Part shown: positions 26,321 through 35,711 of the stretch, in pieces
How the letters are laid out: each line of letters begins with the position of its first letter
Position numbering within the stretch: position 1 is the first letter of the stretch
Assembly (NCBI GenBank): GCA_001593685.1
Contig: LUKI01000019.1
Coordinates: 1-41,963 of the forward strand
Reading direction: 5' to 3'
Length of the DNA stretch: 41,963 bases
Source: Gammaproteobacteria bacterium F7
Lineage (GTDB): Bacteria > Pseudomonadota > Gammaproteobacteria > Pseudomonadales > IMCC2047
Notes under the pieces: model-generated
Database searches by the model: none
What the model saw: only the letters and a program-made list of their open reading frames with translations
Told to the model about the DNA's origin: nothing
Made by a program: the position numbers and the translations under genes

Positions 26321-27829
26321 TTAATGATGATAAACGCTAGTTTGGTTTTTGCCTTGCTGCTTTGACTGATAAAGCGCCTTATCTGCACAGTCCACTAGCT
26401 GTTCTGCTCCCATCTCTTCCCGATGCTCAGCAATCCCTAGGCTAATCGTCACAGTCACCGAATCGTGCAAAAATAATTGCTCTACGGCAGCGCGGATTTT
26501 CTCGCAAATTTCCAGCGCACCATCCACATTTGTCGCCTCCATAATCAAGGCAAACTCTTCGCCGCCCCAGCGGGCAAAAAAGTCCGTACTCCTAATAAGT
26601 TCAGCGACTCGCTGAGCTAACCGTACCAACACCTCATCACCATATTCATGCCCCATCGTGTCATTGATAATCTTAAAATCATCGATATCGATCAGCGCCA
26701 AAGAAAAAGCCCTGCCAACTCGCTTGTGGCGGTTAATGGTCTCTAATAAAGCGTCATCAAAGGCACGACGGTTATTGGCATGAGTTAAACTGTCTGTTCG
26801 AGCCTGGCTTTTAAGCTCATGCTCCTCTGTTAAATCTTTTACAACAATGATGCTATTTTTACTTTGTTCAATACTGTAAGTCGCAATTGAGATCGCCGCC
26901 GGAAACTCCTCGCCATTAGTTTTGCGCCCATAGAAGGTTTTGCTTCGATCAGACATGGGCAGTGTCCTTCCCGAGTTTTGGAAAGCCTCACGGTGTTTTT
27001 GATGCTGTTTCTTATAACGATCAGGCACCAGATCATCAACACAGAGCCCCCCACACTGAGACTTGTCTATACCGAATAGCTTACTTGCCTCCTGATTAAG
27101 ACTAGTAATGATGCCTTGATCATTCGCCGTTAATAATGCGTTGGGAATCAGGTCAACAACCAACTTAAGCTGTGTATATTGGTTATTTACCCAGCAACTG
27201 GTTCGCCAGATATAAAAAAAGCTCAGCGAAATAAGCGCAGACAACAAAACAAATACACACCATATAATCTGACTGAACTGGGCTTGGAAAACAAAAGAAC
27301 GCTGGATAATTTCAGGAGAACTCGTCCTGTTTATCGTCAACAATGACGAAAGCGCTTGCACAGCATGACTATCGTCGACTTCAACCGCGTTATCGATTTC
27401 AACAACCGACCGTCCCTGCCTGATCATAGCGCGAGCTACCGGTATTTTTTCCCCATACTCATGAAGCGTATCCTGTAAAAAAGCTAGCTGCTCTTTATCT
27501 TGCCCGCTTAGGGCATAATAGCGTTCGATCGCCTCATTGGCCGCCAAAAGCTGCTGCTGAGCGCGTATCAACAGCTGCTCATCGGCTCTAATGACCGCGT
27601 TCTTAAAGGCATGAATAAAACCACCGTAACCAATATTGCTAATAATCTTTTCTAATTCAGAGGCTTTTTTTACTTCCAGCGTTGAGTACTCTCGCCACTC
27701 ACCAAGTTGTTTGCTGGTTTTTAAATGAATAGAAAAAAAAGCCACACCGAGCAGCAAAATAACCGAAAACAACAACCATAAAATATGCGCAGGTTTACTG
27801 GAAAACCGAGTCAGTAAATAATCGCTCAT
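26321..27829 (-). CDS. Membrane-bound PAS-GGDEF diguanylate cyclase
   Basis: Predicted to make cyclic-di-GMP from two GTP at the inner membrane; 502 residues. TM1 at about 14-34, a helical periplasmic sensor of about 150 residues, TM2 at about 187-209, a PAS domain at about 222-340 (LIPNALLTANDQGIITSLNQ, DDLVPDRYKKQHQKHR) and GGDEF at about 345-500. The active site is GGEEF at 422-426, so catalysis is likely. The inhibitory I-site RSTD at 413-416 stands exactly five residues before it, so feedback inhibition is likely as well. SLTHANNRRAF marks the start of the cyclase domain. It may feed YajQ and pilus regulation encoded nearby, which is inference only. Confidence 0.93.
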   Translation of the reverse strand: MSDYLLTRFSSKPAHILWLLFSVILLLGVAFFSIHLKTSKQLGEWREYSTLEVKKASELEKIISNIGYGGFIHAFKNAVIRADEQLLIRAQQQLLAANEAIERYYALSGQDKEQLAFLQDTLHEYGEKIPVARAMIRQGRSVVEIDNAVEVDDSHAVQALSSLLTINRTSSPEIIQRSFVFQAQFSQIIWCVFVLLSALISLSFFYIWRTSCWVNNQYTQLKLVVDLIPNALLTANDQGIITSLNQEASKLFGIDKSQCGGLCVDDLVPDRYKKQHQKHREAFQNSGRTLPMSDRSKTFYGRKTNGEEFPAAISIATYSIEQSKNSIIVVKDLTEEHELKSQARTDSLTHANNRRAFDDALLETINRHKRVGRAFSLALIDIDDFKIINDTMGHEYGDEVLVRLAQRVAELIRSTDFFARWGGEEFALIMEATNVDGALEICEKIRAAVEQLFLHDSVTVTISLGIAEHREEMGAEQLVDCADKALYQSKQQGKNQTSVYHH

Positions 27830-27881
27830 AGCATTACCCGTCCGTGGCTATTTAATTTGCAATCAGTGTCAGACTAAAACA

Positions 27882-29537
27882 TCACATCACTAGTCGGCGG
27901 ATATCCGCTAGCAACCTTGTCAGACACGTCATGAACTTTCCTGCATCAACACCGTTCACCGCGCGATGGTCGTAGCACATCGTCAGCGGTAGCATTTTGC
28001 GCGGCACAAACTCGTCATTCATATAAACCGGTTTTATCTGTGTCTTTGAGACGCCAAGAATCGCTAATTCCGGCGTATTCACAATTGGTGTAAAACCCGT
28101 ACCGCCGATTGCACCAAGACTGGAAATAGTAAAACAACCACCTTCGATATCAGCCTTGCTGAGTTTACCTTCCTGACCCTTTTCACCAAGCGCGCTCATC
28201 TCTTCGGCCAGCTCCCAAATACCCTTTTGGTCAACATCTCGAATCACCGGCACCATCAATCCGGCAGGCGTATCCATGGCAATTCCAATATGACAATACT
28301 TTTTGTAAATGAGACGTTCACCCGATGGCGACAAAGACGCGTTAAATTGAGGATGTTCGCGCAGCGCGACGGCACAGGCTTTCAGCAGGAAAGGTAAAAA
28401 CGTCAGCTTTAAGTTACGTTTTTTGGCTTTGTCTTTATTTTGGGCCCGAAACTCCTCTAAATCACTAATATCCGCCTCATCAAAGTGGGCCACATGCGGC
28501 ACATTTAGCCAGCTTCGCTGCATCGCATTAGCCGTTAACCTTTGAATACGCGACAGCGGTTGCTCTTCAACATCGCCAAAGGCAGAAAAATCAATCTCGG
28601 GAACGGCAGGTAATACTGACGACTCGGCCCCCGTTCGGGATTCAGCCATCGATTTCTTAACAAATGCCTGTACATCCTCTTTGACAATTCGGCCACGTGG
28701 TCCCGTGGCAGGCACCTGTGCCAAGTCAACGCCCAGTTCTCGTGCCATTAAGCGCACCGCTGGACCTGCATATACCGAACTACCCGCTCCACTGGCCGGC
28801 AGCGCTAAATGGTCGTTGCCTTTGCCCTCTTCGTCTGAGGTCTGCGTAACGGGTGTTTCAGCGTTTTCTTCGATTGTTACTTTTTCAGAAGCCGGTTCAA
28901 CAGCGGCCCCAGAATCCTCGGCTCGGCTTTCAACCTCCAGCTCAGCAATTAAGTCGCCTACATTAACCTTATCGTTAACATTAACTGCCAGAGACTTCAC
29001 CACTCCCGCAAAAGGCGACGGCAATTCCATCGAGGCTTTATCGGATTCTAATACCAATAAGGTGGCGTCCTCTTCAACAGGGTCACCGACCGCAACATTT
29101 ACTTCAATCACCTCAACATCGGCAGCACCGCCCAAATCAGGCACGGTTACCGACTTAACCTCCGTTGAGCCTGTTTTAGCCGCAGGCTCTTGCTCGCTCG
29201 CCTGCGCCACAACACCGGCGCTTTCGGCATCACTATTATCGGCCTCTACGGCTTCGTCATGGCTTTCCCTTTCTTCCTCTCTTGCACCAGCCTCGCTTTC
29301 TGCAACCGCCAAAGTCAGAATATCACTACCTTCAGCAACCTTATCACCCTGGCTAACACTAATGGCTTTGACGACCCCCGCCTGCGGCGCTGGCACTTCC
29401 ATAGAAGCTTTATCGGACTCCAGAACAATCAGTGTTTGCTCGGCGTCAATGTGGTCACCAACAGCAACATTGACTTCAATCACTTCAACATCTTCGGCAC
29501 CACCAATATCGGGCACCTTAATTAGAGTATCGCTCAA
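27882..29537 (-). CDS. aceF: Pyruvate dehydrogenase E2, dihydrolipoamide acetyltransferase (two lipoyl domains)
   Basis: Core of the pyruvate dehydrogenase complex; passes the acetyl group from lipoyl-lysine to CoA. 551 residues. Two lipoyl domains carry K43 and K167 in ESDKASM. They are followed by a Glu/Ala-rich linker, the E1/E3-binding domain at about 255-295 (AGPAVRLMARELGVDL, GPRGRIVKEDV) and the catalytic domain ending with CYDHRAVNG: H524, with Asn at 528 where E. coli has Asp, an alternative also known from Azotobacter E2p. The start is TTG with AAAGGA upstream, 16 bases after the aceE stop; no ATG lies nearby. E3 (lpd) is not in the window. Confidence 0.97.
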   Translation of the reverse strand: MSDTLIKVPDIGGAEDVEVIEVNVAVGDHIDAEQTLIVLESDKASMEVPAPQAGVVKAISVSQGDKVAEGSDILTLAVAESEAGAREEERESHDEAVEADNSDAESAGVVAQASEQEPAAKTGSTEVKSVTVPDLGGAADVEVIEVNVAVGDPVEEDATLLVLESDKASMELPSPFAGVVKSLAVNVNDKVNVGDLIAELEVESRAEDSGAAVEPASEKVTIEENAETPVTQTSDEEGKGNDHLALPASGAGSSVYAGPAVRLMARELGVDLAQVPATGPRGRIVKEDVQAFVKKSMAESRTGAESSVLPAVPEIDFSAFGDVEEQPLSRIQRLTANAMQRSWLNVPHVAHFDEADISDLEEFRAQNKDKAKKRNLKLTFLPFLLKACAVALREHPQFNASLSPSGERLIYKKYCHIGIAMDTPAGLMVPVIRDVDQKGIWELAEEMSALGEKGQEGKLSKADIEGGCFTISSLGAIGGTGFTPIVNTPELAILGVSKTQIKPVYMNDEFVPRKMLPLTMCYDHRAVNGVDAGKFMTCLTRLLADIRRLVM

Positions 29538-29553
29538 GGCCGTTTCCTTTTTA

Positions 29554-32235
29554 TTAAGTCGTCAAAGGGTTGGGTTTTTCAGGATCAATCCCGAAACGTT
29601 GCATAGCGTTAGTCACCTGCGCCGATTCAATCAGCCCCTCATCCTGTAGGGATTTCAGTGCAGCCAACGCGATAAAGTGCCGGTCCACCTCAAAGAAATA
29701 GCGCAGCTTTTGGCGAGAATCACTACGACCAAAGCCATCGGTACCCAGCACTCGGTACGTCGCTGGCACCCAGCAACGAATTTGATCCGCATAATTTTTC
29801 ATATAATCACTGGCGGCAATGACGGGACCAGACTGATTTTGCAAACATTCACTCACATAAGCTGAGCGTGGTTGCTCATCTGGGTGCAGCATATTCCAAC
29901 GCTCCACGGCCTGACCATCTCGCGCTAGCTCGTTATAACTGGTGACAGCCCAGATATCCGCTTGCACGTCAAACTCATTGGCGAGCAGCTCTGCCGCTGC
30001 AATCACTTCCCGCAAAATTGATCCTGATCCCAACAACTGTACCTTGTGCTTAGCCTCGCCCGCCGCTGCACGATACAAGTACATGCCTTTAATAATACCG
30101 TCGGCTGCATTGGCAGGCATTGCTGGATGCTGGTAGTTTTCATTAAGCAGGGTCAGATAGTAATAGACAGCTTCCTTGTCCTGATACATCCGGCGCATAC
30201 CATCCTGAACAATCACCGCCACTTCATACGCAAAGGTGGCATCGTAACTAATACAATTTGGCACGGTATTCGCCAAAATATGGCTGTGCCCATCCTGATG
30301 CTGCAACCCCTCGCCATTAAGCGTTGTTCGTCCAGAGGTTGCACCAAGCAGGAAGCCTCGTGCACGCATGTCGCCGGCTGCCCAACAAAGATCGCCAATA
30401 CGCTGATGGCCAAACATGGAGTAATAAATATAGAAAGGAATCATCGGGCAACGGTAATTACTATAAGCGGTTGCTAACGCAATCCAGGCCGACATGGCGC
30501 CCGCCTCGTTAATGCCCTCTTCCAGCATCTGGCCCTGTTTATCTTCTTTGTAGTACATCACCTGACCGGCATCAACCGGCTCATAGAGCTGCCCCGACGA
30601 GGAATAAATACCTAATTGTCGGAACAAGCCCTCCATGCCGAAAGTGCGTGCCTCATCGGGCACAATCGGCACAACTCGTTTACCAATCTGTTTATCCTTG
30701 GTGAGATTGGACAGCATACGTACAAAGGCCATGGTGGTAGAAATCTCTCGATCCCCCGTCCCCTCAAGCTGGCTGGCAAAACTATCCAGCGCTGGCACTT
30801 CTAACGCCTCAAAGTCATTAACTCTTGAGGGCATGTAGCCACCTAACGCCTGACGACGCTGATGCATGTACTCCATTTCAGGTCGATCCGCTGGCGGGCG
30901 ATAATAGGGCACCGACTCCAGTTCTTCATCGCTGAGCGGAATCACATATTTATCGCGGAAAGCCTTAAGTGTTTCCTTATCCAGCTTTTTCAGCGAGTGC
31001 GTCCCCATCTGCGCCTCGCCTTTGTTTCCGGTACCGTAGCCTTTTACGGTATGGGCCAAAATCACGGTCGGCTGCCCTTCAGTGCGCATGGCTTCAGCAT
31101 AGGCCGCGTAGACCTTGTCCGGATCATGGCCGCCACGATTGAGCCGATAAATTTGCTCATCGCTCAAATGTGCCACCATTTCTTCTAACTCTGGGTAAGC
31201 CCCAAAGAAATGCTCGCGAGTGTAAGCGCCACCATTGGCTTTATAGTTCTGATATTCACCGTCCACGCACTCATCCATGCGCTTTTGAAGCAGCCCCTTT
31301 TTATCTCTTGCAAACAAGGGATCCCAAAGCCCGCCCCAAACGACTTTGATAACATTCCAGCCAGCGCCACGAAAAACACCTTCTAACTCCTGAATGATCT
31401 TACCGTTCCCTCGCACCGGACCATCAAGGCGCTGCAGGTTACAGTTGACCACAAACACAAGATTTTCCAACTGCTCACGACCAGCGAGTGAAATCGCGCC
31501 CAATGATTCCGGCTCGTCAATCTCACCGTCACCTAAAAAGGCCCACACCTTACGATCATCACGCGCCACCAAATCACGCGCCGAGAGATAGCGCATAATA
31601 TGCGCTTGATAAATTGCCTGTATCGGCCCCAGCCCCATGGAAACCGTTGGGAATTGCCAATAGTCCGGCATCAGCCAGGGGTGTGGATATGAGGACAAGC
31701 CATTACCATCTACTTCGCGACGGAAGTTATCCAACTGCTCTTCGTCCAGGCGCCCCTCCAAAAAAGAGCGCGCATAAATACCAGGAGAAGAGTGCCCTTG
31801 AATATAAAGCAGGTCTCCTAACTGCTCATCATTGGTTGCGCGCCAGAAATGATTAAAGCCCACATCAAATAACGTTGCCACCGACTGAAAAGTAGAGATG
31901 TGTCCGCCCAACTCATCGTCATTCATGTTGGCTCGCATCACCATCACCAAAGCGTTCCAACGCACAATAGAACGAATGCGGCGCTCCATAAACACATCGC
32001 CCGGCATGACATCTTCATCCTGAACAGGGATAGTATTTCTAAAGGGAGTGGTTAACGCATAGGGCAGCTGTGCACCGGTACGGGTGGCATGATCCGATAA
32101 CTGCTTAAGAATATAGTGCGCTCGCGCCATGCCAGCATTTTTGATGACAGCCTCTAGCGCATCGACCCATTCCTTTGTTTCTTCTGTATCCAGGTCTTCA
32201 CTAGAGCCACTATTAACAGATAATTTATCAGGCAT
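29554..32235 (-). CDS. aceE: Pyruvate dehydrogenase E1 component (homodimeric type)
   Basis: Thiamine-diphosphate enzyme that decarboxylates pyruvate and acetylates the lipoyl group of AceF. 893 residues, the family length. The TPP/Mg motif GDGEIDEPESLGAI to VNCNLQRLDGPVRGN lies at about 230-275. Substrate-binding PVQDEDVMPGD and WNALVMVMRANM are near the N-terminus, and the C-terminal GTDGFGRSDSRQKLRYFFEVDRH is typical. It is transcribed with aceF. No pdhR regulator is adjacent; a 760-bp spacer precedes it. Confidence 0.98.
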   Translation of the reverse strand: MPDKLSVNSGSSEDLDTEETKEWVDALEAVIKNAGMARAHYILKQLSDHATRTGAQLPYALTTPFRNTIPVQDEDVMPGDVFMERRIRSIVRWNALVMVMRANMNDDELGGHISTFQSVATLFDVGFNHFWRATNDEQLGDLLYIQGHSSPGIYARSFLEGRLDEEQLDNFRREVDGNGLSSYPHPWLMPDYWQFPTVSMGLGPIQAIYQAHIMRYLSARDLVARDDRKVWAFLGDGEIDEPESLGAISLAGREQLENLVFVVNCNLQRLDGPVRGNGKIIQELEGVFRGAGWNVIKVVWGGLWDPLFARDKKGLLQKRMDECVDGEYQNYKANGGAYTREHFFGAYPELEEMVAHLSDEQIYRLNRGGHDPDKVYAAYAEAMRTEGQPTVILAHTVKGYGTGNKGEAQMGTHSLKKLDKETLKAFRDKYVIPLSDEELESVPYYRPPADRPEMEYMHQRRQALGGYMPSRVNDFEALEVPALDSFASQLEGTGDREISTTMAFVRMLSNLTKDKQIGKRVVPIVPDEARTFGMEGLFRQLGIYSSSGQLYEPVDAGQVMYYKEDKQGQMLEEGINEAGAMSAWIALATAYSNYRCPMIPFYIYYSMFGHQRIGDLCWAAGDMRARGFLLGATSGRTTLNGEGLQHQDGHSHILANTVPNCISYDATFAYEVAVIVQDGMRRMYQDKEAVYYYLTLLNENYQHPAMPANAADGIIKGMYLYRAAAGEAKHKVQLLGSGSILREVIAAAELLANEFDVQADIWAVTSYNELARDGQAVERWNMLHPDEQPRSAYVSECLQNQSGPVIAASDYMKNYADQIRCWVPATYRVLGTDGFGRSDSRQKLRYFFEVDRHFIALAALKSLQDEGLIESAQVTNAMQRFGIDPEKPNPLTT

Positions 32236-32689
32236 TTAAGGATTTCCCATTCACTTAAATAATACTCTTACTATAGAAGCTGTCTGTAGCAGCGTACATC
32301 ACTTATTAACATGAATAAGGAAAGCGACCATAACTGCACACATTTGCTTAAAATAGATTCGCCTCTCTAGCTCTCTTAATAGAGATTTCACTTCCTCACA
32401 TTAAACCCCCATTAATAGCAATAATACAAAAAACTGCCCCCCAAACCCCAGCCAACTTTCCTGAACATTAAGCTTTACAATAAACCCATTGTCCTTATGA
32501 TGAATTGGTCAGTCATTAGTACATTTAATCATATCGACTAACCAGCCCAATAATAGAACTCTCCGACCCTCCCCCAATTAGAGATATCCATAATGCGTCC
32601 AAAATAGGTAGGCAATTCTACACCCTAGTAAGTAGGTATAACCCCTAGGTTTTATTTCGCAAAACCCCTGTTTAAGCCAATAAAAACTA

Positions 32690-32719
32690 TTGACAAGCCC
32701 CTATATAGAGGATCAATAT
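32690..32719 (+). promoter_or_regulatory. Candidate sigma-70 promoter for amt
   Basis: A perfect TTGACA at 32690-32695 with CAATAT at 32714-32719 after an 18-bp spacer; the -10 is poor (3 of 6). It would give a long leader of about 270 bases before amt, including the 32849-32874 inverted repeat. Confidence 0.35.
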
Positions 32720-32848
32720 AGTTTGGGTAAACAAATGTGCGTGGTGTGAAACATATCACTTTATGTGTATATAACTCACTTTTACGGACATAAATTTGTT
32801 AACACCCCAACAGCGTTTTTGTTTTAGGAGGCATCCTGACTCTGCTGT

Positions 32849-32874
32849 TTTTTTGAAATAAAAATTTCAAAAAA
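32849..32874. repeat. AT-rich 11-bp inverted repeat in the amt leader
   Basis: TTTTTTGAAAT and ATTTCAAAAAA are exact reverse complements separated by four A. It could form a weak hairpin in the leader RNA or be a protein site. It lies 121 bp before the amt ATG. Confidence 0.5.
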
Positions 32875-32995
32875 GTATGGCTACCAAGCTTCAAGCCTGC
32901 GATGCCATATAAAATTTCTGTCCGCTTGTGCACCCGCACAGACGATTCAGATAAACCAATAATAAAACTATTGCTAATTACCAAGGGGGCAACAC

Positions 32996-34390
32996 ATGGA
33001 TAATGAGTTATCGTCATTTATAACCATATTCACTGAGTTCTATTACTGGGTTACCGTTGTATTCATGTTCTTCATTCACGTAGGTTTCTGTGTGTATGAA
33101 GTAGGTGCATCACGCTGGCGTAACCACAAACACACACTTCTGAAAAACACCATGATCATTCCGTTAGTTACCGTTACCTGGTATCTGTTCGGCTGGTGGA
33201 TGTATTTTGCACTACCAAATGGTCCTGGCATCACGGGCCCACTATTGGAAGCAGGCTGGGCAACACCATGGTCTGAATTCATGGGTACTCACCTGGGTGG
33301 TTCTACTTTCCAGGAAGGCCTATCTGTTGAAAACGACGGTTGGTGGTCTCGCATCAACGGTGTGTTCTTCGCAGCATTCCTGTTGTTCTCATGGACAGCA
33401 GCGTCCATCGTATCCGGTGCCTGTTTAGAGCGTATTCGCCCTTCCGCATACTGGATTTGCGCTGTTGCTATCGGTTCTTTCTTCTGGGTTATCGATGCAG
33501 CATGGGGCTGGCACCCAGATGGCTGGATGGTTCAGCTGCTGGGCTACCACGACGCCTACGCTTCGGGTGTAATCCACGCGATTGCCGGTGGTTTTGCTCT
33601 GGGTGTAATTATCGTTCTGGGTCCACGCCTGGGTAAATTCCGTGCCGACGGTACCCCTCGTAACATCAACCCACACAACCCATGGTTAGTGACTGTAGGT
33701 CTGTTCCTGATCTTCTCAGGTTTCTGGGGCTTCTACGTTGCCTGTAACATCCCAATGCTGGATGTTGGTGCTGGCGATGGTGGTTCTTACTTCACAGCAA
33801 CTAACATTTACCTGACACCAACAACCTTGTCAGCGATCACCTTTAACTTCCTGATGTCTCTGTCAGGCGGCATGCTGTCAGCCTTCATTGTGTCCAAAGG
33901 TGATGTTCTGTGGATCTACTACGGCGGTTTGGCAGGTGTAATCGGTGCCTCTGCAGGTAATGACCTTTACCACCCAATCCAGGCTTGCATCATCGGTATG
34001 GGCGGTGCCTGGGTTTGCTACAAAGGCCACTTCTTTGCTGAGCGCGTATTCAAAATCGATGATCCTCTGGGTGCAGTTGCGGTACACGGTTACGCAGGTA
34101 TTTACGGCCTGATCGTAGTTGGCTTCATGCTGTGGGGTTACCCTGCATCTATGAACCCAGACTATGCGCACATTTCGCCACTGGGTCAGCTGGCTGGTGC
34201 AGCCATCATGTTTGGTCTGTTAGGCTTCTTGCCAGGCTTTATCATCGCACACATTCTGAAAGCATTCGGTCTGTTACGCGTGCCTCGCGGTGTTGAACTG
34301 GCGGGTCTTGACCTGAAAGAAATCCATACCCGTTACGAAGAGAAAGAAGAGCTTCGTGCAGCATTGGCTAAAGAGCCAATCGACGGTTAA
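32996..34390 (+). CDS. amt: Ammonium transporter, divergent Amt family
   Basis: Inner-membrane ammonium channel of 464 residues with about eleven helices and a charged C-terminal tail (LDLKEIHTRYEEKEEL). The pore histidines correspond to H194 (SGVIHAIAGG) and H364 (AVAVHGYAGIYG); D186 stands eight residues before H194, as D160 does before H168 in AmtB. The two histidines are 170 apart instead of 150, because a loop at about 250-275 (NIPMLDVGAGDGGSYF) is longer. The N-terminus is unlike AmtB and has no obvious signal peptide. A GGGGG ribosome site precedes the ATG. Codon use is as selective as in groEL, suggesting very high expression. No glnK (PII) neighbours it, contrary to the common glnK-amtB pairing; instead a 70-residue membrane gene follows. 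Confidence 0.93.
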   Translation: MDNELSSFITIFTEFYYWVTVVFMFFIHVGFCVYEVGASRWRNHKHTLLKNTMIIPLVTVTWYLFGWWMYFALPNGPGITGPLLEAGWATPWSEFMGTHLGGSTFQEGLSVENDGWWSRINGVFFAAFLLFSWTAASIVSGACLERIRPSAYWICAVAIGSFFWVIDAAWGWHPDGWMVQLLGYHDAYASGVIHAIAGGFALGVIIVLGPRLGKFRADGTPRNINPHNPWLVTVGLFLIFSGFWGFYVACNIPMLDVGAGDGGSYFTATNIYLTPTTLSAITFNFLMSLSGGMLSAFIVSKGDVLWIYYGGLAGVIGASAGNDLYHPIQACIIGMGGAWVCYKGHFFAERVFKIDDPLGAVAVHGYAGIYGLIVVGFMLWGYPASMNPDYAHISPLGQLAGAAIMFGLLGFLPGFIIAHILKAFGLLRVPRGVELAGLDLKEIHTRYEEKEELRAALAKEPIDG

Positions 34391-34429
34391 TTAACGAATA
34401 TTCCTCAATAAGAGAATAGGAGAAGGATT

Positions 34430-34642
34430 ATGTCTACAGGACTTGAGAGCTGGGCTAACCCAGAAACCATCGGCGCCGCCTATCCATTTGTAGGCTCTGA
34501 AATGCTAATGGTTGGTCTACTTGTTGCCGCTTGGCTGTTATGGCACATTATCTGTACAGTCATTGAAAGCAACGAATTTAAAGAGGATCTCAGCGTACTG
34601 GCTGGAAAACCATTGCCGGGTGAGGAGTACGGTGATAACTGA
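34430..34642 (+). CDS. Small single-pass membrane protein downstream of amt, unknown function
   Basis: A 70-residue protein I do not recognise. A short N-terminal segment (ANPETIGAAYPFVGSE) leads into one membrane helix at about 25-46 (MLMVGLLVAAWLLWHIICTV). A polar, acidic tail follows (ESNEFKEDLSVLAGKPLPGEEYGDN). The frame is supported by a strong ribosome site (AGGAGAAGG) seven to nine bases before the ATG, a 39-base gap from amt and a strong terminator right after it. This makes a clean two-gene amt transcript. Its place suggests a small Amt partner or regulator, which is inference. Confidence 0.85.
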   Translation: MSTGLESWANPETIGAAYPFVGSEMLMVGLLVAAWLLWHIICTVIESNEFKEDLSVLAGKPLPGEEYGDN

Positions 34643-34675
34643 TATCACCAACGCCTAACCAAAGGCTAGAAAGAC

Positions 34676-34714
34676 AAACGCCCCGGCAGGAAACTGCCGG
34701 GGGCGTTTTTATTT
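34676..34714 (+). terminator. Strong Rho-independent terminator of the amt unit
   Basis: Stem AACGCCCCGGCAG / CTGCCGGGGGCGTT (13 bp with one bulged or extra G) around a GAAA loop, followed by a run of five T. It also carries A residues on its 5' side, so it could work weakly for the convergent ROK gene. Confidence 0.93.
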
Positions 34715-34786
34715 GTGGTTAAAACCGCGTTATAAAAAATTAAAGTGCAATAACCTAAACTTAAACCAACAGATTCCAGTTAACAC

Positions 34787-35695
34787 TCACCAAAGTCGGG
34801 CTGCGCCCCTTACCCCACTGGAATCACCAAACTTTGCGGACAACAATCTTGTCTCGCAGTAGTCATTAAAAACATAGCGCAACCAACGCTTTGGCACTTC
34901 CTCGTAGAGGAGCCGAATATTCGATAAGCCGCCGCCCAGCACAATCACGCCGGGGTCAAGAACATTAATAACCATCGCCAGCGCGGCGGCCAAACATTCA
35001 CAGTAATACGCCATCACCTTAGCGGCTTCAGCGTCACCAGCGACCGCAGCAGAGGCTATTTGGGCGGCATTAAATCGTTTGTTCGCATACTGCCAAAAAC
35101 TGTACTCAAGGGACGGCCCTGACAACCAGGTCTCAATGCAATTTGATCGTCCACAATAACAGCGGCGTATTGCGTCTCCTCCTTCTAATAGCGCTGGCAC
35201 AGGCGGCAGCGGATTATGCCCCCACTCACCAGCAATGCCATTAGGTCCGGAAACTAGTTGTTTATTGATCACGATGCCGCCCCCAACGCCCGTCCCCAGA
35301 ATGACGCCAAACACATTGAGCTGTTGACTAGCAACACCATCTAACGCTTCAGATAAGGCAAAACAATCAGCATCATTGGCAATACGCACATCACGTTTGA
35401 GCAAACGACGGAGATCATCAAAAAGTGGCTGTCCGTTAAGACAAGTAGAATTACAGTTCTTCATCCGCCCGGTTAAAGGGGAAAGACTGCCTGGAGTTCC
35501 TATGCCGACGGGTAGTCGAGCAGTTTCCAGCCCGCAATCAAGTTCCAGCCGATGCAGTAACGTTGAAATTGCTGTAAGCGTCCCCTGATAGCTCTGTTGC
35601 GGCGTCGGCACCCGGCGACGACAAATAATTTCGCCACCATCATCCAGCATGGCAGCTTCGATTTTTGTGCCGCCCAGATCTATACCAATCCGCAT
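34787..35695 (-). CDS. ROK family sugar kinase (fructokinase/N-acetylhexosamine kinase-like)
   Basis: A cytosolic ATP-dependent sugar kinase of 302 residues. The phosphate-binding DLGGTK lies at residues 6-11, the catalytic Asp in IANDADCFALSE at about 106, and a second phosphate loop in GVILGTGVGGGIVI at about 130. The substrate/zinc region GEWGHNPL is followed by CYCGRSNCIETWLSG, the ROK zinc signature. There is no N-terminal DNA-binding domain, so it is an enzyme and not a ROK repressor. The sugar cannot be read from sequence; Mak (fructose) and NagK (GlcNAc) are the nearest types. It is downstream of ampE on the same strand, so an amino-sugar role in wall recycling is possible. Confidence 0.9.
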   Translation of the reverse strand: MRIGIDLGGTKIEAAMLDDGGEIICRRRVPTPQQSYQGTLTAISTLLHRLELDCGLETARLPVGIGTPGSLSPLTGRMKNCNSTCLNGQPLFDDLRRLLKRDVRIANDADCFALSEALDGVASQQLNVFGVILGTGVGGGIVINKQLVSGPNGIAGEWGHNPLPPVPALLEGGDAIRRCYCGRSNCIETWLSGPSLEYSFWQYANKRFNAAQIASAAVAGDAEAAKVMAYYCECLAAALAMVINVLDPGVIVLGGGLSNIRLLYEEVPKRWLRYVFNDYCETRLLSAKFGDSSGVRGAARLW

Positions 35696-35711
35696 AACCT
35701 TATGCCGCTGA

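Larger units (their letters stand above)
32236..32995. other. Long non-coding spacer between aceE and amt, 760 bp
   Basis: The longest gene-free stretch in the window. It is AT-rich, with no frame of note. It contains a TTGACA near 32690, an 11-bp AT-rich inverted repeat (32849-32874) and a TGTGC-ACCC-GCACA hairpin just before amt (about 32928-32941). It must hold the aceE promoter (minus) and the amt promoter (plus). No sigma-54 element with correct GG-N10-GC spacing was found near amt. Confidence 0.6.

Noticed and set aside
32850-32995. Sigma-54 promoter just upstream of amt
   Set aside because: GG and GC pairs occur but none with the required ten-base spacing and flanking consensus.
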